The translations under genes were made by a program, and so were the position numbers. A stretch of 64,000 nucleotides of DNA from SIG644 sp045613985 (GTDB lineage Bacteria > Bacillota > Clostridia > Oscillospirales > CAG-272): positions 56,999-120,998 of the forward strand of contig JAZLCA010000036.1 in the NCBI GenBank assembly GCA_045613985.1, in the 5' to 3' direction. The notes beneath the pieces were generated by a model that saw nothing but the letters and a program-made list of their open reading frames with translations, did no database searches and had not been told where the DNA came from. Positions 18,166-25,578 of this stretch are shown piece by piece. The stretch's first letter is position 1. Every line of letters starts with the position of its first letter.

Positions 18166-19146
18166 TTATCTCTTGGTTGCCTTGATCAGAAGTCCAACCA
18201 CGTCATCCACCGTGAGTTTATCGTTGAGTGCCGTGTAGTTGATCTTGATTCTGTGGCGAAGAACGGGAGCCGCCAGGGCGTTGATATCCTCGTAGGATAC
18301 GTTATAGTTGCCGTTGATCAGCGCTCTGACCTTGGCGCAGGTGATCAGCGCCTGAGCTGCACGGGGAGACGCGCCGTACTTGATGTACTTTTTGGCTACG
18401 TCACTCGCGCCATCGATCTCTGGGTGCGTCCCTGAAACCAGACGGGCCGTATAATCCAGCACACCGTCAATGACGGGAACGGAAGCCGCCAGCGCTCTCA
18501 TCTCCAGAATATCCTTGCCGTCAACGACTGCCTCTGCCGTCTCGTCCATGGTGATCTGCGTCATCTTGACGATATCGATCAGCTCGTCGTTGCCGGGGAA
18601 TTTCATGATCAGCTTGAACACGAAACGGTCCATTTGAGCCTCGGGCAGAGGGTACGTACCATCCTGCTCGATGGGGTTTTCGGTTGCCAAAACGAAGAAA
18701 GGCTCGTCCAGCTTGTAAGTAGCGTTACCGATGGTCACCTTATGCTCCTGCATGACCTCCAGCATTGCCGATTGGGTTTTGGGGGTAGCGCGGTTGATCT
18801 CGTCTGCCAGCACCAGATTTGCAAAAATGGGGCCCTTGCGGAAGACGGTGTTGAGTTTTCCGTTTTCATCCTTTTCGATGATGTTGGTACCCGTAACGTC
18901 CGAGGGCATCAGGTCGGGGGTAAACTGAATGCGGGAGAAAGGCAGGCTGAGTACCTTACCGAGCGAACGAACCAGACGCGTCTTACCGACACCGGGAACA
19001 CCCTCCAGCAGTACGTTACCGCCGGCAATAATAGCAATAATAACGTTATCAATGATTTCGGCCTGACCTACGACGTCGCGGCGAAGCTCGCTCTTTATCT
19101 TAGCGACTTTCTCACTGAAAGCCTGTACTCTCTGTTTGTTTTCCAT
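18166..19146 (-). CDS. MoxR-family AAA+ ATPase
   Basis: A 326-residue cytoplasmic ATPase. The Walker A motif GVPGVGKT is at 49-56 and Walker B is in 'LVLADEINRA', followed by 'SAMLEVMQE' and the sensor-1 region 'FVLATENPIEQDG', all typical of MoxR proteins. MoxR ATPases act as chaperone-like remodelers of partner vWA proteins, two of which follow in the same operon. The ribosome site AAAGGG lies 10 bases before the ATG. Assignment to the family is secure; the client complex is not known. Confidence 0.95.
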   Translation of the reverse strand: MENKQRVQAFSEKVAKIKSELRRDVVGQAEIIDNVIIAIIAGGNVLLEGVPGVGKTRLVRSLGKVLSLPFSRIQFTPDLMPSDVTGTNIIEKDENGKLNTVFRKGPIFANLVLADEINRATPKTQSAMLEVMQEHKVTIGNATYKLDEPFFVLATENPIEQDGTYPLPEAQMDRFVFKLIMKFPGNDELIDIVKMTQITMDETAEAVVDGKDILEMRALAASVPVIDGVLDYTARLVSGTHPEIDGASDVAKKYIKYGASPRAAQALITCAKVRALINGNYNVSYEDINALAAPVLRHRIKINYTALNDKLTVDDVVGLLIKATKR

Positions 19147-19172
19147 GGTTATCTATCCCTTTCTCTCTTGTA

Positions 19173-20624
19173 TTAGTCGTTTTTGTCTTTGTAATACAGA
19201 TCCGCAAAATACTTATCGATGAACTCCTTTTGCTCATCCGTCAGCGGTCTTTCTTGCATTTCGGTCACCTTCTGACCGTTGTATTCGTCGATAACGTCGC
19301 CGTATTTGACGTGCGTCTCGTCCTTGGGGTAATAGATGGCATCGTCGCTGCCGTAAATGACCTCGCCATTGCCTTTACCGCCGCCGCCCAAGATCTCGTC
19401 CTCTTTTTCCTCGTACTCGTTATCCTCCGTCGAAGCTTCTTCGTCGTCGGAATACTTGAGCTCGTCCGGCAATTCATTCCAGCTGATATCGAAAATGCTC
19501 ATCAGCCCATTCAGCGCATCATCCGTCGTTTTGCGGTTGATTCCCTGTTGATTCAAGGCTGCGCCGATCGACTCTGCCGCCGTTTCAAATACTCGGGTAA
19601 GAGCTGAGCTTGCCTCCTCGGTGGGTAATCCGTCTGCCGTCTGCGCAAAAGTCGCCAGCTGTGCTGAAAATTCAGCCAACGCCGCATACAGCGCATCCTC
19701 CACAGCGACGCTTGCCGTTCCGATGGCGACGTCAATAGCGGTAGCAAACTGCTTGACGTCTGCGCCCAGTGTCTCCGTGACAAGGCCCGCCTTGAGCGCT
19801 TGGTATTTACTCTCAATGATAGGATCCGCCGGCACGCCAATGGCATCCGCCAAGTCTTTGACCTTGGTGTTGCCTGCGCCTCGCATGGCGCGAACGATCG
19901 CAGTATAGCTGTTGATCCTGTTGGTGACCGCATCGATGCGAACCATCGCATCCATGACCGTGCGCTTCATGAGTGATTTGGAATGTACGTATTCCAGATC
20001 GACCAGCATCTTCTCCATAATCTCAACCACAGTTTCTCTGCCGGGCTGTTGCATCTCGGAAGCCTTGACCTCTTCGATCAGCACCCGAACAGCCGTTACG
20101 TGCCATTCGGTCAGCTCCCAGATATCCTCTTCCCCGGGACCCTCTCCCACCGGTGCCGAGCTTTCGGTACGAACCGGAAGAATGATGGCCGCCGCTGCAA
20201 TCGACAGGGCAATCACGGGCAATACGAGCTGTACCCAAGCGCGGCGATCGCGCAGCTGCTTTTTGGGAGTAGAGGACAAGATACTCTCAGTATCCGAACG
20301 TTGCATTTGCAGCATTTCGCCGTCCTGTCCGCGGAACTCGACCATTGTCTGCACCTTTTCATTCATGTGCAGCCGCTCATCCAAACGCTTGGCAATACGC
20401 TTTTCCGTTGGATATTTAATCCACAAGGACAACAGCGTTGCCACCAGTGCAACCGCGCCGCCTAAGACGACCGCCCAAACAAGTTGCGGCGTCATTGCCA
20501 TAAGCTTTTGCACGACCACAAATGCGGCCGCCGCAAGCACGCCCAAAGCTATGCCAAACAAAACGAATTTTATAATCGTAGCAAGGCGGATTTTCTTTTT
20601 TATTTTTTCAAAATTCCGACTCAT
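19173..20624 (-). CDS. Membrane protein heading the MoxR operon
   Basis: A 483-residue protein of unknown function. The start at 20624 has an AAAGGA site; the longer ORF start at 20687 is less likely. Three hydrophobic segments lie at about residues 18-40, 48-70 and 134-150, then a long helical, Ala-rich extracytoplasmic domain and an acidic C-terminal tail ending in 'DKYFADLYYKDKND'. It resembles the DUF4175-type membrane proteins that precede MoxR genes, although no family motif was certain. It is the first gene after the consensus promoter at 20706-20734, so it probably belongs to the complex. Confidence 0.75.
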   Translation of the reverse strand: MSRNFEKIKKKIRLATIIKFVLFGIALGVLAAAAFVVVQKLMAMTPQLVWAVVLGGAVALVATLLSLWIKYPTEKRIAKRLDERLHMNEKVQTMVEFRGQDGEMLQMQRSDTESILSSTPKKQLRDRRAWVQLVLPVIALSIAAAAIILPVRTESSAPVGEGPGEEDIWELTEWHVTAVRVLIEEVKASEMQQPGRETVVEIMEKMLVDLEYVHSKSLMKRTVMDAMVRIDAVTNRINSYTAIVRAMRGAGNTKVKDLADAIGVPADPIIESKYQALKAGLVTETLGADVKQFATAIDVAIGTASVAVEDALYAALAEFSAQLATFAQTADGLPTEEASSALTRVFETAAESIGAALNQQGINRKTTDDALNGLMSIFDISWNELPDELKYSDDEEASTEDNEYEEKEDEILGGGGKGNGEVIYGSDDAIYYPKDETHVKYGDVIDEYNGQKVTEMQERPLTDEQKEFIDKYFADLYYKDKND

Positions 20625-20705
20625 GAAAACTTTCCTTTCAACCGTTTCCGGCCATTCGATCAAGTGCCAAAAAACACTCTTCCACATTAAAAAATAGTTA
20701 TATTA

Positions 20706-20734
20706 AGTATAACACTTTTGGCGCTTATTGTCAA
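20706..20734 (-). promoter_or_regulatory. Sigma-A promoter of the MoxR operon
   Basis: Minus strand: TTGACA (20729-20734), 17-nt spacer, TATACT (20706-20711), about 80 bases before the first gene's ATG. Confidence 0.85.
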
Positions 20735-20815
20735 GCGTGATCACAGTATTTTCACATAGAAATTCATATTTCCATCATAATTATAAACGCGCGCGAGCGA
20801 GAGAAGCAAAAAAGA

Positions 20816-20850
20816 AAAGAGGCCCGGCGGAAGCACCGCCGGGTCTCTTT
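20816..20850 (-). terminator. Terminator of the opp operon
   Basis: A 15-bp stem with one G-U pair (AAAGAGGCCCGGCGG with CCGCCGGGTCTCTTT) and loop AAGCA, followed on the minus strand by a T-rich run. It lies 14 bases past the last gene. Confidence 0.85.
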
Positions 20851-20863
20851 TATTGCGTGGTTA

Positions 20864-21121
20864 TCACGTCATCAAAAGGCGCATCAAGAGGAAGGCCACC
20901 GTGATAATACCGAGGGCGACCAACATGGGAACGAACATCATACGAACCGCATTCCAGTAGGTCTGGAAGGGCGTTTGACGCGACGAAATGACCGGCTTGG
21001 TCCTCTCTTTTTTCTTGCGCGCGGAGAACATACCGCCGCTCGTTCCCGACATATCGGCGATCGTGCGCCCATCGTCGATATAAATGACCTTTTCCTTTTT
21101 CTTTTTATCCTTTTTACTCAT
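20864..21121 (-). CDS. Small Lys-rich single-pass membrane protein
   Basis: An 85-residue protein of unknown function. The N-terminus is strongly basic (MSKKDKKKKEKV), there is a basic patch in the middle, and a single C-terminal transmembrane helix lies at about residues 63-83. It is the last gene of the opp operon, 30 bases after oppF and just before the terminator. Position suggests a membrane accessory factor for the transporter, but nothing in the sequence proves it. Confidence 0.7.
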   Translation of the reverse strand: MSKKDKKKKEKVIYIDDGRTIADMSGTSGGMFSARKKKERTKPVISSRQTPFQTYWNAVRMMFVPMLVALGIITVAFLLMRLLMT

Positions 21122-21151
21122 GACAACAACCTCTTCTTTGGATGGATAGCC

Positions 21152-22270
21152 TCAAACGGTTCCCTGTTCCTCCAGCACGTGGCAGGCAGCAAAGTGTCCC
21201 TTTTCGTACTCCTTGTAGGTGGGCGGCACATGACGGCAGATCTCCTTGGCGTAGGGACAGCGAGTATGGAAACGGCAGCCCTTGGGAGGATTGGCCGGCG
21301 AGGGAATGTCACCCCTCAGCACGATGCGGTTCATCTTGACGTCGGGATTGGGATTGGGAATGGCCGAGAACAGTGCCTGCGTATACGGATGCAGGGGACG
21401 GGCAAAAATATCCTTTTTGTCGCCAAACTCGACCATCGAGCCAAGATACATGACGCCAACCTTGTCCGAAATAAACTTAACGACAGACAGATCGTGCGAA
21501 ATGAACAGATACGTCAGACCCATCGACTGCTGAAGATTCTTGAGCAGGTTGATGATCTGCGCCTGAATGGAAACGTCCAGCGCCGATACCGGCTCGTCGC
21601 AAACAACCAATCGAGGATTGACCGTCAGCGCGCGGGCAATGCAAATTCTCTGACGCTGACCGCCCGAAAATTCGTGAGGGTATCTTTCATAGTAATAATC
21701 GCGCAAACCGCACTTTTCCATCAAATCCAGTACGTAATCCTTGATCTCTTCCTTAGGCACGATGTTGTGTACCTGTACAGGCTCGGACAAAATACCGCCG
21801 ACCGTGCTTCTGGGGGGCAAGGAGGAATACGGATCCTGGAAGATAATCTGCATCTTTTTGCGGATGTCACGCATCTGCGCAGATTTCAGATCGGTAATAT
21901 CCTGACCGTCAAAAATAATCTGACCGCCGTTGGAGGGATACAATTTAAGAATGGTACGTCCCATGGTAGTCTTGCCGCAGCCCGACTCACCGACGATACC
22001 AAGCGTTTCGCCCGGCATCAGCTTAAAGGATACGTCGTCAACCGCGATCAGCTCCTGCAACACCTTGCCGGTGATGGATTTCTTGACGGGGAAGCATTTG
22101 CGCAGGTGGCGAACCTCCAGGAGTGCCTCGGGATCAAAGGGCTGTTTGAGATCTTGCTCGATCTGCGCCTTGCGCTGTGCGGCAAACTTCTCCTGCTCTG
22201 CGGCATCATCATACGCGTTCGTGGGAGCGTCGACGACAGCTTCGGTATTCAATTGTTTCTCGTCAGCCAT
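21152..22270 (-). CDS. oppF: Oligopeptide ABC transporter ATPase OppF-like
   Basis: A 372-residue ATPase energising peptide import. It has Walker A (GESGCGKTT), the signature FSGGQRQRI, Walker B (VVCDEPVSALD) and the C-terminal oligopeptide/dipeptide domain with 'CRFHTRCPYAKEIC'. The start at 22270 follows an AAGGAG site and overlaps oppD by 8 bases; an in-frame start at 22306 would be inside oppD. The N-terminal extension of about 40 residues before the ATPase fold is longer than usual. Confidence 0.92.
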   Translation of the reverse strand: MADEKQLNTEAVVDAPTNAYDDAAEQEKFAAQRKAQIEQDLKQPFDPEALLEVRHLRKCFPVKKSITGKVLQELIAVDDVSFKLMPGETLGIVGESGCGKTTMGRTILKLYPSNGGQIIFDGQDITDLKSAQMRDIRKKMQIIFQDPYSSLPPRSTVGGILSEPVQVHNIVPKEEIKDYVLDLMEKCGLRDYYYERYPHEFSGGQRQRICIARALTVNPRLVVCDEPVSALDVSIQAQIINLLKNLQQSMGLTYLFISHDLSVVKFISDKVGVMYLGSMVEFGDKKDIFARPLHPYTQALFSAIPNPNPDVKMNRIVLRGDIPSPANPPKGCRFHTRCPYAKEICRHVPPTYKEYEKGHFAACHVLEEQGTV

Positions 22271-23423
22271 TTTCGTTCTCCTTATCGTACAGATGGCACG
22301 CCACAAAGTGGGTGGGGCTTACCTGCATCATGCCGGGATAATCGCCCGAGCATTTGCCGATGCACTTGGAGCAACGCTCCTTGAAATAACAGTAGTTGGG
22401 CATATTGATGGGGTTGGGGACGTTGCCGGGGATGCTGAACAGCTCGTCGTCGTTTGAATCCAAGGTAGGCTTGGACTTTTGCAGACCGATGGTGTAGGGG
22501 TGGCGGGGATCGTGGAAGATCTCCTGCACCGTTCCCTTTTCGATCACGCGTCCGGCGTACATAACGACAACGTAGTCTGCCATCTCGGCAATGATGCCCA
22601 GATCGTGAGTGATCAGCATGATGGAGCCGTTGATCTTATCCTTCAGATCGCGCAACAAATCCAGAATCTGAGCCTGAATGGTTACGTCCAGTGCCGTGGT
22701 GGGCTCGTCCGCGATGATCAAGCGGGGATTGCACACCAACGCCATGGAGATCATGACGCGCTGGCGCATACCGCCCGACAGCTCGTGGGGGAAGGATTTG
22801 TACACACGCTCGGGAGCGGCAATTCCAACCAGTTCCAGCATTTCCATCGAACGCGCCTTGGCCATTTCCTTGGTCGCGCCGGGAACGTGAATGAAGGTCA
22901 CCTCATCCAACTGCTCTCCAATGGTAAAGACGGGATTGAGCGAAGTCATCGGCTCCTGGAAGATCATAGCAATCTCCTTGCCGCGCAGACGATACATTTC
23001 GTCGATAGGCATTTGGGCAATGTCGTAAACCTTGTCCTCTGCGGCAAAGCGGATACTACCCGAATAGATCTGTCCCTGGGGACCCTGCAGCAGGCGCATG
23101 ACCGACATACTGGTTACGGATTTTCCGCACCCCGACTCGCCGACGACGCCAACCGTTGCGTTCTTGGGAACGTTGAAGGAGACGCCGTTGACCGCCTTGA
23201 CGACACCCTGCTCGGTAAAGAAGTAGGTATGCAAGTCGTCAATTTCCAGAATATTCTTTTCGTCCTTAAGCGTCGTAATAAACTCCGACTCGTCGGCTTT
23301 GCGATACTTGAATTTTTCAAGCTCGTGCATCACCTTGGCATTCTGCTTGGCGATAGCACGGATCTCCTTGCCCGAAAGATATCCTGTTTTGGTTTGTTTT
23401 TTCATATCTTTTTTGTTTTGCAT
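22263..23423 (-). CDS. oppD: Oligopeptide ABC transporter ATPase OppD-like
   Basis: A 386-residue ATPase with Walker A (GESGCGKS), the signature LSGGMRQRV, Walker B (LIIADEPTTALD) and a C-terminal cysteine-rich segment 'CYFKERCSKCIGKC', which in Opp/Dpp ATPases can bind an iron-sulfur cluster. The start at 23423 is chosen because AGGAG lies 9 bases upstream; the ATG at 23432 abuts that site and overlaps the oppC stop (ATGA). It carries about 50 extra N-terminal residues, with basic stretches, ahead of the ABC domain. Confidence 0.92.
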   Translation of the reverse strand: MQNKKDMKKQTKTGYLSGKEIRAIAKQNAKVMHELEKFKYRKADESEFITTLKDEKNILEIDDLHTYFFTEQGVVKAVNGVSFNVPKNATVGVVGESGCGKSVTSMSVMRLLQGPQGQIYSGSIRFAAEDKVYDIAQMPIDEMYRLRGKEIAMIFQEPMTSLNPVFTIGEQLDEVTFIHVPGATKEMAKARSMEMLELVGIAAPERVYKSFPHELSGGMRQRVMISMALVCNPRLIIADEPTTALDVTIQAQILDLLRDLKDKINGSIMLITHDLGIIAEMADYVVVMYAGRVIEKGTVQEIFHDPRHPYTIGLQKSKPTLDSNDDELFSIPGNVPNPINMPNYCYFKERCSKCIGKCSGDYPGMMQVSPTHFVACHLYDKENENG

Positions 23424-23428
23424 CGCAC

Positions 23429-24550
23429 TCATCTCCTCATTTTGGGGTCAAGCGCGTCGCGCAAGCCGTCGCCGACAAAGTTGAAGCCCAGCACCGCGAT
23501 AACGATGCAAATACCGGGAGGTCCCCAGATATTGAAATAGTTCTGCAAAATGTCGGTATTGGTGGAAATGATATTGATCATGGTACCCCAAGCGGCATAA
23601 GGTGCCTTGACACCCAGGTTGAGGTAGGACAGCGTTGCCTCGTACAGGATCATGCTACCAAGGCTCAAGCTCATCTGCACGATCAGCTGAGGCATGACGT
23701 TGGGCACCAGATGCTTGAAGATCTTGCGGCCCGTGGAATAACCCATGGCCTCAGCGGCTACCATGTATTCCTGCTCGCGCAAGGACAAGATCTGTCCGCG
23801 CACAAGTCTTGCCGTACCCGACCAAGAGAACAAGGTCAGATAGACCATCAACAGGTAAATACGGTACTTGGCATCAATGCCCGCCGAGTCCAGAATGGTA
23901 CTAATGATCAAAAGGATCGGAATACCGGGCAGGCACATCAGAACGTCACAGATACGCATGATCACGTTATCGATCGCCCCGCCGAAATAGCCCGCGATAC
24001 CGCCCATGATAACACCGAGAACGGTGATAACGAATACGGCGATAAAGCTGACCGTCAGCGAAATGCGGCCACCGTACATCAAGCGCACAAAAACGTCATA
24101 GCCCTCGTTGTCCGTGCCAAGCGGATGATCCGCCGACATGGGCGCGCGGAGATTGTCCTTGAGGTGCTTTTCCGTGGTCTGCTTGACGGTGTAAGTCACA
24201 CCGTCGGAGGTCGTAAAAGTAAACTGCGAAGGGGTGTATTCATATTTACCTGATTCGTCGAGTTCGGTCTCGCCCCACTTGCCGTTGTCCGGATCGTAAT
24301 GGATGACGCCGTACTCGTCCACCGTTCCCAAATCGGCACAGAGCAAAGGGCCGACAAAGCTGAACAAGAACAGCCCTACGACCATAATAAGACCGATGAT
24401 ACTGAGCTTGGATCGGAAGAAACGGCGCACGACCATGCGGGTGGGAGACATCAAGCGGACATTTTTGTCCAGCGGCACCTCGGTATCTGCGGGAGTGGCG
24501 GAGAGAACTTCTTCGTTCTCGGTTACGTTTGCGTTTTCTTTTTGATTCAC
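23429..24550 (-). CDS. oppC: Oligopeptide ABC transporter permease OppC-like
   Basis: A 373-residue membrane permease. The start is a GTG at 24550 with GGAGG 8 bases upstream; the ORF opens earlier, but those codons lie inside oppB. A cytoplasmic N-terminus leads to a first transmembrane helix (about residues 55-77), then an extracytoplasmic insert of about 90 residues, then five helices with the 'EAMGYSTGRKIFKHLVPN' coupling loop that contacts the ATPases. It pairs with OppB to form the channel. Confidence 0.9.
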   Translation of the reverse strand: MNQKENANVTENEEVLSATPADTEVPLDKNVRLMSPTRMVVRRFFRSKLSIIGLIMVVGLFLFSFVGPLLCADLGTVDEYGVIHYDPDNGKWGETELDESGKYEYTPSQFTFTTSDGVTYTVKQTTEKHLKDNLRAPMSADHPLGTDNEGYDVFVRLMYGGRISLTVSFIAVFVITVLGVIMGGIAGYFGGAIDNVIMRICDVLMCLPGIPILLIISTILDSAGIDAKYRIYLLMVYLTLFSWSGTARLVRGQILSLREQEYMVAAEAMGYSTGRKIFKHLVPNVMPQLIVQMSLSLGSMILYEATLSYLNLGVKAPYAAWGTMINIISTNTDILQNYFNIWGPPGICIVIAVLGFNFVGDGLRDALDPKMRR

Positions 24551-24569
24551 GATACGTTCCTCCCTTCCC

Positions 24570-25562
24570 TTATTCCAATTTGACGCGCGGGTCAACGACC
24601 GCATACATCAGGTCGGCCAAAAGCACGCCCAGAACGCTCAAAATTGCCAGGAACATATTATATCCCATAATAAAGGGAATGTCACCGCGGTTCATAGCGT
24701 CCAGCGCGACGTTACCGATGCCGGGCAGACCGAACACCTGCTCGGTGATGATCGCACCCGAAAACAGCGAGGGCAAAAGTCCTGCCATGGTGGTTACCAA
24801 CGGGATGAGAGTGTTGCGGAAGGCGTGCTTGTTGATGACCTTGCGCTCACCAAGACCCTTGGCGCGGGCCGTGCGGATGTAGTCGGCATTGAGTACCTCC
24901 AGCATATTGGTTCTCGTCATTCTCATTCGAGCACCAATGCTCAGAATAACAACGGTCAATATAGGGATAAACATATGCCGCAAATAGTCGATGAGCAGGG
25001 CAACTCCGGTAGCGGAGCTGCCTGCCTCGACCAAGCCGGAAGGCGGGAACCATCCCAACTTCATGGCGAACAAATCCTTGAGCACCTGCCCAAAGAAGAA
25101 GGAGGGCAAGGAAATACCGATCATGACCAGTACCGTTACGATATAGTCACGCAAGGAATACTGGTGCGTTGCGGCTGTAATACCCAAAGGAATGGCAATC
25201 AAAAACTCAAAAATCGTTGCGATAATGGCGATGGCGAAGGAGGTTCCCATGTGTTCCACGATAACCTGTGTAACGGGCAGCTTATGCACGAAGCTGGTAC
25301 CAAAGTCAAATTTGACAATGTTTCCAAGCCACCCGAAATAGCCCTTGAGAATACCCATCAGGCTGTTGTCGCCAAGGCCGTACATCTTGTACATGGCATC
25401 CACCGTTTCCTGTGGAACTGTGGCACCGCCCTGGTTCATTTGATTGATCTTATCCTGAATGAAATCGACCGGCATCAGACGGATCAAAAAGTAAATGATC
25501 ATCGAAACGCCAAGCAAAATCAGAACGGACAGAGCCAATCGCTTCAGTATATATTTTAACAT
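24570..25562 (-). CDS. oppB: Oligopeptide ABC transporter permease OppB-like
   Basis: A 330-residue permease with six transmembrane helices: one at residues 9-30, then about 100-130 and onward. The EAA-type coupling loop 'RTARAKGLGERKVINKH' is typical of peptide and nickel permeases. It lies between oppA (16-base gap) and oppC (19-base gap) and forms the heterodimeric channel with OppC. Confidence 0.92.
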   Translation of the reverse strand: MLKYILKRLALSVLILLGVSMIIYFLIRLMPVDFIQDKINQMNQGGATVPQETVDAMYKMYGLGDNSLMGILKGYFGWLGNIVKFDFGTSFVHKLPVTQVIVEHMGTSFAIAIIATIFEFLIAIPLGITAATHQYSLRDYIVTVLVMIGISLPSFFFGQVLKDLFAMKLGWFPPSGLVEAGSSATGVALLIDYLRHMFIPILTVVILSIGARMRMTRTNMLEVLNADYIRTARAKGLGERKVINKHAFRNTLIPLVTTMAGLLPSLFSGAIITEQVFGLPGIGNVALDAMNRGDIPFIMGYNMFLAILSVLGVLLADLMYAVVDPRVKLE

Positions 25563-25578
25563 ATATCAGCTCCAAGGA

